A stretch of DNA of 64,000 bases from Puia dinghuensis (GTDB lineage Bacteria > Bacteroidota > Bacteroidia > Chitinophagales > Chitinophagaceae): contig NZ_BMJC01000004.1 in NCBI RefSeq assembly GCF_014642875.1, positions 730,070 to 794,069 on the forward strand. The letters run 5' to 3'. The notes under the pieces are model-generated. The model made no database searches, was not told where the DNA came from, and saw nothing but the letters and a program-made list of their open reading frames with translations. Both the position numbers and the translations under genes were made by a program. This document shows positions 19,727-29,000 of the stretch, in pieces (within the stretch, counting starts at the first letter, position 1; each line of letters starts with the position of its first letter).

Positions 19727-20661
19727 TCTTTCACGGGCGCCGCCTGCTCCGCAGCACGGATGCTTTCGACAATAGTCCGGCCACCCCTTTCCAGCAATTC
19801 CTCCGCCGCAGCTTTTCCGGTATCGTTAGCCCTGTCGAGAGGCAATATCTTTTCAATTTCGGCTTTTTGCTTTCCGTCATGCGACAAGATCTGACCGCTG
19901 AAATAAATATCTCCATCCTCTATTTCGGCCAATGCACTAATGGGTGTGGAGCAGCCGCCGAGCAAGGTACGCAGGAAATCCCGTTCTATCCGGGTGCAAA
20001 GCGCCGTATTCGCATCGTTCAGCGGCTCGCAGGCGCTTAAAATTTCATCCTCGCCCCGGCTGACGACAAGGATGGCGCCCTGTGCAGGGGCAGGTAGCAT
20101 CCAGTCCAGGACAAGGCTTTTCTCCGGGCGGAGATGGATGCGTTCGAGCCCGGCTTGCGCAAAGATGGCCGCATCCCAGTTCTCTTCGCCAAGCTTCCTC
20201 AGTCGGGTATTGACGTTTCCTCGGAGGTTTTCGATCCGGTGATTCGGATATTTATGCAGCCACTGGGCCTTGCGGCGGATGCTGCTGGTGGCGATGGTTG
20301 CTACGCCATCCCGATGAAGGAGGAATTCGGTATCCTGTTTGTACACGAGCAGATCGTGTACGGGTCCCCGTTTCAACACGGCAGCTTGCTCGATGCCTTC
20401 CGGTAATTGAGTAGGAACATCCTTCATGGAGTGCACCGCAATGTCTATCTTATTATTCAGGAGAGCGATATCCAGGCTGCGGGTAAAGACTCCCTGCACC
20501 CCCATCTCATATAAGGGCGTCTTCAGATCGATATCTCCTTCGCTTTTTATGGGCACTAGTGTAGTGGCAAAGCCTTCTCTTTCCAACAGGTCTTTCACCT
20601 GTGTCGCCTGCCAGAGAGCAAGGGCGCTTTCTCTTGTGCCTATGCGGATGGGTAAATGCAT
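19723..20661 (-). CDS. hemC: Hydroxymethylbilane synthase (porphobilinogen deaminase)
   Basis: HemC polymerises four porphobilinogens on a covalently bound dipyrromethane. The cofactor cysteine is C237 in LLGGCSTPISALAEI. Other family signatures include IRIGTRESALALWQ at the N-terminus, HSMKDVPTQLPEG (80-89), TSSIRRKAQ and NLRGNVNTRLRKL. The 312-residue length is normal. It lies four bases after hemA and overlaps hemD. Confidence 0.97.
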   Translation of the reverse strand: MHLPIRIGTRESALALWQATQVKDLLEREGFATTLVPIKSEGDIDLKTPLYEMGVQGVFTRSLDIALLNNKIDIAVHSMKDVPTQLPEGIEQAAVLKRGPVHDLLVYKQDTEFLLHRDGVATIATSSIRRKAQWLHKYPNHRIENLRGNVNTRLRKLGEENWDAAIFAQAGLERIHLRPEKSLVLDWMLPAPAQGAILVVSRGEDEILSACEPLNDANTALCTRIERDFLRTLLGGCSTPISALAEIEDGDIYFSGQILSHDGKQKAEIEKILPLDRANDTGKAAAEELLERGGRTIVESIRAAEQAAPVKE

Positions 20662-20665
20662 TAGC

Positions 20666-21892
20666 CTAGCCTCCGATATACTCGTTTATCGCCTGGATAT
20701 AGTGACAGCCTCCCTGGTTATGCTGGCGCATCCTGGTCGCCATGCCATTGAGCACCCGCTGTATCTGTTGATCGGCATCGTCGGTGGCGGACATCGTTTC
20801 CCCCGCAAGCTGGCCGTACAACGGACTCGTATGTAATTCTTTTAATTTGGTCTTGACGGCCTTCAACACCGGGACATGTTTGCGCATCGCATACCAGTCC
20901 ATGAATTCTGTGATATGCTCCACGATGATGGCCTTTGCCTTCGGAACTTCTGCCTCGCGCCGTTGCAACGTCTCGTCCTTTATCTTCGACAGCTCGTCCA
21001 CGTTTACCAGCGTGACCCCCGGCAGGAGGGCCGCCGACTTCTCCACATTAAAGGGAATAGAGAGGTCGATCACCAGTTTTTCTCCTTGTCCTTCGAGATG
21101 AGAAGCCATCAGGGTAGGCTCTTCGGCATTGGTAGCGACAAGGATGATGTCCGCCTTATTGACGTAAGTGGATAGCTGATCGAGCGACGCATAGCCTACT
21201 CCGGTTTCGGCAGCCAGCTCGGCGGCACTTGCCTCCGTCCGGTTGATCAGGGTGATATCCCTCATCCCGAGATAATCGACCATATTCCGGCAGGTGTTGC
21301 GTCCTATCTTTCCGACGCCGATCAGCAGGATATGTTTTCCCGTCAGATCGGCGAATGTGCTGCGGATATATTGAATGGCGGCAAAGGATACCGATACGGT
21401 GCCGCCGCTGAGTTCGGTCTGGTTCTTCACCGACTTGGAAGCCTGGAGTACACAATTGACCAGCCTGTCCAGGAAGGCGCCGACAAACCGGTTTTCCCTG
21501 GCAAATTTTACGGCTTGTTTTATCTGTCCGACAATCTCGTAATCGCCAAGGATCTGTGAGTCGATGCCCGCGGATACCAGGAAAAGATGCTCTATTGCCT
21601 CGGCGCCCCGCTTGCTATAGGCTATCTCCATAAACGTCGAAGTATCGCCCGTCGTAGCCGAACACAACAGACCGGCTAATTGCCGGACATTATCGGCAAA
21701 ACCATAGATCTCGGTCCGGTTACAGGTGGACAGGACAAATAATTCGGATAAATGATGCGCGGGAGCGAGCGAAAGGAGATGGGAATACTGTTCGTTGCTG
21801 ATGGCGAATTGACTGCGGATCGCGGCGTCGGTTTTCTTGTAATTGATCCCTACTACGTAAAATCCTGAGATATCAGTGGTCCTTGTACCCAT
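20666..21892 (-). CDS. hemA: Glutamyl-tRNA reductase
   Basis: This NADPH enzyme reduces glutamyl-tRNA to glutamate-1-semialdehyde, the first committed step of the C5 pathway. The 408-residue protein has the catalytic C57 in VLSTCNRTEIYG and the NADPH fold HILLIGVGKIGRNTCRNM. Its C-terminal dimerisation helix region is also present. It is the first gene of the minus-strand heme operon. A promoter element (TACTTTTG on the minus strand, 21929-21922) lies 30 bases upstream, so the whole hemACDEFBL set probably shares this start. Confidence 0.97.
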   Translation of the reverse strand: MGTRTTDISGFYVVGINYKKTDAAIRSQFAISNEQYSHLLSLAPAHHLSELFVLSTCNRTEIYGFADNVRQLAGLLCSATTGDTSTFMEIAYSKRGAEAIEHLFLVSAGIDSQILGDYEIVGQIKQAVKFARENRFVGAFLDRLVNCVLQASKSVKNQTELSGGTVSVSFAAIQYIRSTFADLTGKHILLIGVGKIGRNTCRNMVDYLGMRDITLINRTEASAAELAAETGVGYASLDQLSTYVNKADIILVATNAEEPTLMASHLEGQGEKLVIDLSIPFNVEKSAALLPGVTLVNVDELSKIKDETLQRREAEVPKAKAIIVEHITEFMDWYAMRKHVPVLKAVKTKLKELHTSPLYGQLAGETMSATDDADQQIQRVLNGMATRMRQHNQGGCHYIQAINEYIGG

Positions 21893-21921
21893 TTCTACAG
21901 TTATTGATACTAGTACGAAAG

Positions 21922-21929
21922 CAAAAGTA
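21922..21929 (-). promoter_or_regulatory. Heme operon -7 element (hemA)
   Basis: TACTTTTG on the minus strand matches TAnnTTTG, 30 bases upstream of the hemA ATG. It appears to drive hemACDEFBL. Confidence 0.6.
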
Positions 21930-22024
21930 CTTGCTGCGGTGGCTATAATTGGTTTTCCTCTGTCATTAGACTGTCATTTCCCAAAAACCACCCCCCTGGG
22001 GCAACTTTTGGGCCCGCAACCAGC

Positions 22025-22032
22025 TATTTTTG
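22025..22032 (+). promoter_or_regulatory. hemH -7 element
   Basis: TATTTTTG matches TAnnTTTG, nine bases before the hemH ATG. It is divergent from the hemA promoter, about 95 bases away. Confidence 0.6.
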
Positions 22033-22041
22033 CAGTCATTT

Positions 22042-23067
22042 ATGATAGCACCAACAGGCAAGCGAGCCATCCTTCTCATGAATCTAGGCTCACCGGATTC
22101 CACCACCACCCGGGACGTTCGTACTTATTTGATGGAATTCCTGATGGACAAAAGGGTTATCGATTATCCCTGGCTGTTTCGGAAGATACTGGTCGGCGGG
22201 CTCATCGTCCCTTTCAGGGCCGCAAAGTCGGCGGAAGCCTACAAGACCATCTGGACAAAAGAGGGGTCTCCGCTCATCGTGCTGACCCGGGAGTTGCAGC
22301 AAGCCCTCCAACCGCTGGTCGACGAGCCCGTCGGGATCGCTATGCGCTATGGCAATCCCTCCATGGACGACGCCTATCGTTCCTTGCTAAAGCAGGTGCC
22401 ACAGCTGGAAGAGGTAATTGCCATCCCGCTCTATCCTCATTATGCGATGGCGTCATATGAGACGGCTGTAGAATATGCACGAGAGATACATCGAAAGAAC
22501 AAGTATACCTTCCGGCTAACCTTCATAAAGCCCTTCTACAATGATCCGTCTTATTTAAAGGCGTTGAGCGAACATATCCGGCCCTATCTGCAAAAGCAGT
22601 ACGATCATATCCTTTTTAGTTATCACGGCGTGCCGGCGCGCCATATTCGTAAATCCGATCCTACGGGTCACCATTGCCTGAGCTCGGCAACCTGTTGCGA
22701 TACGGCTTCCCCGGCTCATGCTACCTGCTATCGTCATCAATGTTTTGCCACTACCCGCGAAGTAGTGCGGCAACTGGGCATCCCCGAAGGGAAATACAGC
22801 AACTCTTTCCAGTCGCGACTGGGCAAGGGCTGGCTCGAACCGTTCACCGACATCCGGCTGGAAGAGATGCCAAAAGAAGGGATAAAAAGGCTGCTGATCC
22901 TCTGTCCTGCGTTTGTAAGCGACTGTCTGGAGACCCTGGAAGAGATAGCTATAAGAGGCAAAGAAGCCTTCCTCGCAGCTGGCGGCGAAGAGTATACGAT
23001 GATCCCCTGTCTCAATGCGGACTCGCAGTGGGCAGCCGCGCTGGCAGGATGGATCAAAGAGGCATAG
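22042..23067 (+). CDS. hemH: Ferrochelatase
   Basis: HemH inserts Fe2+ into protoporphyrin IX. The 341-residue protein has the N-terminal ILLMNLGSPDS, the active-site His in FSYHGVPARHIRK and the SFQSRLGKGWLEPFTD signature. The C-terminal PAFVSDCLETLEEIAIRG motif also supports the call. A cysteine-rich loop of about 20 residues (from about 212; CLSSATCC, then CYRHQC) follows the active-site His. Similar cysteines in other bacterial ferrochelatases have been linked to an Fe-S cluster, but that is an inference here. The start is ATG 22042, not the TTG inside the promoter. It is divergent from the hem operon. Confidence 0.96.
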   Translation: MIAPTGKRAILLMNLGSPDSTTTRDVRTYLMEFLMDKRVIDYPWLFRKILVGGLIVPFRAAKSAEAYKTIWTKEGSPLIVLTRELQQALQPLVDEPVGIAMRYGNPSMDDAYRSLLKQVPQLEEVIAIPLYPHYAMASYETAVEYAREIHRKNKYTFRLTFIKPFYNDPSYLKALSEHIRPYLQKQYDHILFSYHGVPARHIRKSDPTGHHCLSSATCCDTASPAHATCYRHQCFATTREVVRQLGIPEGKYSNSFQSRLGKGWLEPFTDIRLEEMPKEGIKRLLILCPAFVSDCLETLEEIAIRGKEAFLAAGGEEYTMIPCLNADSQWAAALAGWIKEA

Positions 23068-23079
23068 AAATTTTTTCCT

Positions 23080-23607
23080 ATGTATAACTACATCAAGGCC
23101 CTCCACATCGTTTTCATCGTCACCTGGTTTAGCGGGCTCTTTTATATGGTACGGCTCTTCGTCTACCATACCGAAGCCAATGCAAAGCCCGAACCGGAGC
23201 GAACTATCCTCATGCAGCAGTTCCGGGTAATGATCCGCCGCCTGTGGCTGGGCATCACCTGGCCCTCCGCGATCCTGACGTTGATCTTCGGTCCCTGGGT
23301 AATGGGCATGCTTGGCAGCTTCCCCACCTGGCTGGCCATCAAACTAGGCTTCGTCATCGGACTCTATGCCTATCATTTTTCGTTGCAGGCCATCTACCGG
23401 CAGCAGATGAAAGGCATCTTTCGCTATTCTTCGCAGCAGCTGCGCATCTGGAACGAGGTAGCCACCATCTTCCTCGTCGCGATCGTGATGCTTGCCGTCG
23501 TCAAACAAAACATGAGCTGGGCCTGGGGCCTTCTTGGCCTCGTGCTCTTCGTCATCTTATTGATGAGTGCAATAAAAATATACAAGATCATCCGCACCCG
23601 ATCGTGA
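23080..23607 (+). CDS. hemJ: HemJ-type protoporphyrinogen IX oxidase
   Basis: The 175-residue membrane protein (about four helices) matches the HemJ/UPF0093 family, a b-type heme protein that oxidises protoporphyrinogen IX. The start IKALHIVFIVTWFSGLFYMVRLFVYH carries the conserved H9. The C-terminal part RIWNEVATIFLVAIVMLAVVK carries N125-E126 and the conserved K142. It lies 12 bases after hemH. No hemG or hemY is present in the locus, so HemJ fills the missing step. The broader name CopD-family is sometimes used for such proteins. Confidence 0.88.
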   Translation: MYNYIKALHIVFIVTWFSGLFYMVRLFVYHTEANAKPEPERTILMQQFRVMIRRLWLGITWPSAILTLIFGPWVMGMLGSFPTWLAIKLGFVIGLYAYHFSLQAIYRQQMKGIFRYSSQQLRIWNEVATIFLVAIVMLAVVKQNMSWAWGLLGLVLFVILLMSAIKIYKIIRTRS

Positions 23608-23639
23608 CAGTTCCATCCCGTTAACTCCAAACTGCTATC

Positions 23640-25274
23640 ATGAACCCCATCATCCCGAGACTCATCGGCTTCAGTCTGGCGATCTTCCTGGGCTATGCCC
23701 CGGGCCTGGCTCAGACCAGCCTACCCGCCGCCCTCGATCGGCTGGAAACCAGCCATTTGATCACTGCCTACGAAAAGGGAATGGTGCAAAGGCAATACGA
23801 TCAGCTACAACAGCGCTTGAAGGATACTTCCATCCTCCACACGAAAATCGATTATTCCCGCAACGAGACCTTGCTTGGGCTGTTGACGCAGGCAAAAACG
23901 TTCTCTACTCCCGGCACTTCCAGCATTTTCCACTTTAGCCCCTTGCCAAGGGCGGTAACTCCCGCGATCAAGGCCTGGATCGACACCTTCATCCGCAAAA
24001 TGGATGCGGTAGGACTATTGTCCGGGTGGGGAAAGGACGAATTGCTGACCCTGAATGGACAGGGCAGATTCGATTGGGAAATTACCGCTGCATCCTGGGC
24101 CTACCACACTGCCAATGAAGAATATTTCCTCCGGCCGGAATGGCTGAAGCCGTTTGCCGATTCGCTCCATGAATTTAACGTCATCACTGACGCAAACTAC
24201 CACTTGCTGATGGAGCGAAGCGCCAGGGGCGATCTGCATCGCTATACGGAGATCCCCGCCTACCTGGATTTTTGTACCAACATTGATCTCCGAGCGCTTC
24301 CCGCCGACAGCATCCCATTCCTCGATTCTCTTTATGCCCGTACGGCAAGAACTTTTCCCGGATTGCAATATGATTCCATAAAGTATAAGGTGGCCAAGGA
24401 CACAAAGGAGTCATTCCCTGATTTTGATTCCTACAACCTGAATACGACCATCTGGAAAAAAGGAAAAGCCTTCTCGTATTCGGCCTTTTACTATGCTTCC
24501 TCTGGAAATAGAATGTTGGGGCGTGCCCGCCTGCCCGAGCGATATTATATCATCTTTAATAAGATGCTGGCGGATATGGATTCTCCTTACCGCCTGCATC
24601 AAGCCACCGATGACAGTAGCCATTTCGCGATCATCGCGTTGACAAAACGTCAGTTCAAAAATTTCAACTGGATGCATGATGGGGCCCTCGGTTCATATAT
24701 GATGGTAAGTTACGAAGGTGACGCTAACAACATCACCCAGGAAAACATTACGGCAGCGCTACGGGCATACGATTCGATCGGCTTGTTTTCTCATCTGACC
24801 CGGGCTGAAAAGGACAGCGGCATGACGGAGCTCGACGGCAAGGAGATCAATCATTACAGCGATATCCTGAAATGCTTCAAAAACGTGGTCTTCGACATCG
24901 ATATGAAATACGGCGTCGACACCGGAATGTATAGACAGTTCACGATGGATCTGGCGCTCATCTCAAGAGGCGGTTTCCGGCCGCAAAAGATTGTCGACGG
25001 ATATAACTGGAAGAGAACGGACTTCGCCTATGGGTTTACATTAGGCAAAAGACCTTATCTGGTGACGCTGCACCAGCCGGGCAAATATCTTGATCCCGCG
25101 TTTTGGGAGCTCATCGTGAAGGCTGAACGGGAAAATGATACCAAGGGGCGGTTTTACGACATCTATCCTACAGATGGAATAACGACGGTCTATCTGACCA
25201 GGGCGCAATATGCCTTTCTCCATAGCCGCCATCTGCTTGAATTTACTGACCCCGGCGAACAGGTCACCCCATAA
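23640..25274 (+). CDS. Secreted protein of unknown function
   Basis: The 544-residue protein has an N-terminal signal peptide (about 1-24, ending GYAPGLAQ) and no membrane helix after it. I do not recognise a domain. The rest is evenly hydrophilic, rich in aromatic residues and predicted mostly helical at the start. It starts 32 bases after hemJ on the same strand, so co-transcription with hemH-hemJ is possible, but nothing in it suggests a heme role. No lipobox and no C-terminal T9SS sorting domain is visible. Confidence 0.7.
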   Translation: MNPIIPRLIGFSLAIFLGYAPGLAQTSLPAALDRLETSHLITAYEKGMVQRQYDQLQQRLKDTSILHTKIDYSRNETLLGLLTQAKTFSTPGTSSIFHFSPLPRAVTPAIKAWIDTFIRKMDAVGLLSGWGKDELLTLNGQGRFDWEITAASWAYHTANEEYFLRPEWLKPFADSLHEFNVITDANYHLLMERSARGDLHRYTEIPAYLDFCTNIDLRALPADSIPFLDSLYARTARTFPGLQYDSIKYKVAKDTKESFPDFDSYNLNTTIWKKGKAFSYSAFYYASSGNRMLGRARLPERYYIIFNKMLADMDSPYRLHQATDDSSHFAIIALTKRQFKNFNWMHDGALGSYMMVSYEGDANNITQENITAALRAYDSIGLFSHLTRAEKDSGMTELDGKEINHYSDILKCFKNVVFDIDMKYGVDTGMYRQFTMDLALISRGGFRPQKIVDGYNWKRTDFAYGFTLGKRPYLVTLHQPGKYLDPAFWELIVKAERENDTKGRFYDIYPTDGITTVYLTRAQYAFLHSRHLLEFTDPGEQVTP

Positions 25275-25281
25275 ACTAAAA

Positions 25282-25324
25282 TTGGCCCGGGGAGGTACAT
25301 TTTTATAGACCCCCCCTGGGCCAA
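25282..25324. repeat. Long GC-rich inverted repeat
   Basis: TTGGCCCGGGGAGG pairs with CCCCCCTGGGCCAA, with one wobble and one mismatch, around an AT-rich loop. It begins eight bases after the stop of the secreted protein. It may be a terminator, but it lacks a T tail. Confidence 0.55.
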
Positions 25325-26008
25325 TACTCCGGGGTAAAAAGGTAGGTTTTCCGGAAACTGAAAATTCGTACTCGGTGATTCAGGAATTGAGATCTTAGAG
25401 CCTGGCGCTTGTCGAACGGGTTTTTTCGAAGGTAATATCAGAGATTAAAAACGGGATGGCTACGGATCCGTCATCAGATAAGGCGAATGCAGTCATCGAA
25501 TAAGGTAAATACAGTACACGGTGTTAGGTGGAAGTGGGGAACTACGGTGGGATAGGTATATTTAAAAGGAAGGGGAGTAGGAATACCCCCCTTTTTAACC
25601 CCTAAACCCTAAACCGTAGAAATAGTTAGAATAGCTTGTATATTGTCGGGTGATGGTCACCCTATTTGTATCGCTTTTCTGCAAATACAGTATCCAGAAA
25701 TTATGCCAAAACCCGTTAATGTGGATAACTACGACGAAATAAGACCTTTTTTAAATCGATTTAGCGGGCATTTGGCAATCCTTTAACAATGTTCGGCAAT
25801 TACCCTGCCAGGTTCGTCCATTACCTCCCTGCACCCACAATACACCATGCCAACCCACGCCAGCAGGCGCCCCTACCCATGCCAGGACAGCTCGCCACTA
25901 CCGGCCCGAAAGCCCATTATTGGCCGTTTTTTTGTAAATTCGCGTCCCCAACAGCCGGCCCACAGGCCGCTTCAACCCCCGAACCCAGTTAAAATTAACG
26001 CATTATAC
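25325..26008. other. Long intergenic region before ileS, no gene seen
   Basis: About 680 bases with no frame of convincing composition. It holds a hairpin with a T tail (25570-25596), a short hairpin GGGTGA/TCACCC near 25650, and a short stretch resembling CCCTAAA repeats (25600-25617). No TAnnTTTG element close to ileS was found. The frame upstream of ileS stays open back to 25847, but its composition is not protein-like. Confidence 0.5.
25570..25596 (+). terminator. Intrinsic terminator-like hairpin
   Basis: AAGGGGAGTA (25570-25579) pairs with TACCCCCCTT (25584-25593) with one mismatch around a GGAA loop, followed by Ts. No gene directly upstream explains it. Confidence 0.5.
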
Positions 26009-29000
26009 ATGGCCACGAAGTACAAGGAATATCAACAACTCAATTTACCAGCCATAAGCCAGGACATTCTGGCAAAGTGGGAAGCTGAACGGGCCTTTGA
26101 GAAAAGTGTGGAATTTCGGGAAGGAGCTTCCCCATTCGTATTCTACGAAGGCCCCCCAAGCGCCAACGGCCTCCCCGGCATCCACCACGTTATCAGCCGC
26201 ACCCTGAAAGACCTGGTCTGCCGCTATAAGACCATGAAAGGCTTCCAGGTGAAACGCAAAGGCGGCTGGGATACCCATGGCCTGCCCGTAGAACTGCAGG
26301 TCGAAAAAATGCTGGGTATTACAAAGGAAGACATCGGCAAAAAGATCTCCATCGCGGAATACAACGAGACCTGCCGTCGTGAAGTGTTGAAATACAAGGA
26401 TAAATGGGACGAACTCACCCGCCGGATGGGCTATTGGGTCGACCTGAAGAACCCCTATATCACGTTCGAGAACAACTACATCGAAACCCTTTGGTGGATT
26501 CTCGCGCAATTATATAAGAAGGGCCTGCTCTACGAAAGCATCAGCATCCAGCCCTATTCCCCTGCTGCCGGTACCGGCCTCAGCTCCCACGAGCTGAACC
26601 AGCCCGGTTGCTATAAGGATGTAAAGGATACTACGGTCGTTGCCATGTTCAAAGCCGTCCGCAACGCAAAAAGCGAATTCCTCTTCCGGCTGGCCGAAAG
26701 CAACGACATCTATTTCATGGCCTGGACGACGACCCCCTGGACCCTTCCGTCCAACCTGGGTCTCACCGTCGGTCCGCGCATCGACTATGCCCTTGTAAAA
26801 ACATTCAATCCCTACACCCATCTGCCTGTCAACGTCATCCTTGCTAAAGCATTGATCGGCAAATACTTCAAACCAGAAGGAGAATCCGCTGACTTCGCCG
26901 CCTTCACCCCGGAATCCAAGATCCTCCCCTGGAAGATCCTGGGAGAATTCAAAGGCAGCAACCTCGAAGAGCTGCGGTACGAACAGCTGCTCCCCTTCGA
27001 AGCCAATAGCCCCGAAAAGGCCGGCGGCGATCCCTTCCGGGTGCTCCTGGGCGATTTCGTCACCACCGAGGATGGCACCGGCATCGTCCACACGGCAACC
27101 GCCTTCGGCGCCGATGACTACCGGGTAGGACAGAAGTATAATATAGGTATCCTCATCATGGTCGACAAGCAGGGGAAATTCGTTGACGGCCTGGGTGAGT
27201 TCAGCAACCGGTATGTCAAGAACTATAAGGATGATCCTAACTATGTGGACGTCAATGTTGACATCTGCGTGCGGTTAAAGAAGGACAACCAGGCCTTCCG
27301 CATCGAAAAATACGAACACACCTACCCGCATTGCTGGCGCACCGATAAACCGGTCCTTTATTATCCCCTCGATGCCTGGTTCATCCGCACCACCGCCCTG
27401 AAGGACAGGATGGTCGAATTGAACAAGACAATCAACTGGAAACCAAAATCCACCGGCGAAGGCCGCTTCGGCAACTGGCTTGAGAACATGGTCGACTGGA
27501 ACCTCAGCCGCAGCCGGTACTGGGGTACACCGCTTCCCGTATGGCGCACCGAAGTGCCCGAGACCCCAACCGAAGCAGACCTCAGCGCCCGCGAAGAGCT
27601 GTGCATCGGCAGCATCGCCGAACTCCAGGCCGCCCTCAAAGCCTCCATCAAAGCAGGCTTCATGAAACCCACAACCGGCCTCACCGAACAAGGGTATGTC
27701 GAAAAGCTCACCGCTGACCTGCATAAACCCTACGTGGACGATATCGTCCTCGTCAGCAAAACAGGCCGGCCGATGAAACGCGTCGCCGACCTCATCGACG
27801 TCTGGTTCGACAGCGGCGCAATGCCCTATGCCCAATGGCATTTCCCCTTCGAGAACCAGGAGACCTTCGCTCAGAACTATCCCGCCGACTTCATCGCGGA
27901 AGGCGTCGACCAGACCCGTGGCTGGTTCTATACCCTCCATGCTATCGCTGCGCTGTTGAAGGAATCCGTCCACGAAGAGCTGCAGAAACTTCCCCCCGCC
28001 ATCCTGCAACCTGGTTCCCGCGGACCCGTCACCGCCGCCGACCTCGACAAAAAATACCCTGGCCTCGCGTATAAAACCGTCGTTTCCAACGGCCTCGTGC
28101 TGGACAAGAACGGCAATAAAATGTCCAAACGCCTCGGCAACGTCGTCGACCCCTTCGACACCATCGGAAAATTCGGCGCCGACGCCACCCGCTGGTATCT
28201 GATTACCAATGCGTCTCCCTGGGAAAGCATGAAATTCGACCTCGACGGCATCAAGGAAGTGCAGCGCAAATTCTTTGGAACGCTATATAATACCTACCAA
28301 TTCTTCGCCCTCTACGCCAACGTGGACGGCTTCACCTTTGCAGAAGCCTATGTCCCGCCCGCAGAAAGGCCGGAGATCGACCGCTGGATACTTTCCTCCC
28401 TCAACAGTTTGGTTACCAAGGTGAACGCGGCTCTGGACGACTACGAACCTACCCTGGCCGGCCGGCTTATGGAGGATTTCCTGGACGAACACCTCAGCAA
28501 TTGGTACGTCCGGCTCTGCCGCCGCCGCTTTTGGAAAGGGGACTACTCGCAAGACAAGATCTGCGCTTACCAAACGCTTTACGAATGTCTCGAAACCCTC
28601 AGCCGGCTGATGGCGCCGATCTCGCCCTTCTTCGCGGACTGGCTGTTTGTCAACCTCAACGAGGTCACCGGCAGAATAAAAGCCGCTTCCGTGCACCATA
28701 CCGACTTCCCGACGGCCGATGCAGACTTTATCGACCTCCCGCTGGAAGAACGGATGCAACTGGCACAGGACGCCTCCTCACTGATCCTTTCCCTTCGTAA
28801 AAAGGTGAATATCAAGGTGCGTCAACCCCTGCAGAAGGTGCTCATCCCCGTCCTCAACCCGGACATGAAACACCAGCTGGAAAAGGTGGAAGACCTCATC
28901 AAGGCCGAGGTGAATGTAAAGGGGATCGAATATCTCAACGGTGATAACAGCTTTATAAAGAAGAAGATAAAGCCAAACTTCATCGCGCTCGGGAAAAAAC

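Noticed and set aside
23080-23607. Copper resistance protein CopD for the gene after hemH
   Set aside because: Shares the broad CopD superfamily, but H9, N125-E126 and K142 and the place after hemH match HemJ.
25600-25617. Telomere-like CCCTAAA repeats
   Set aside because: Only about two copies, inside ordinary chromosomal DNA. Chance likeness.
25847-26008. Upstream extension of the ileS frame
   Set aside because: The extra 54 residues are Pro/His-rich with no IleRS similarity. The family starts at ATG 26009.
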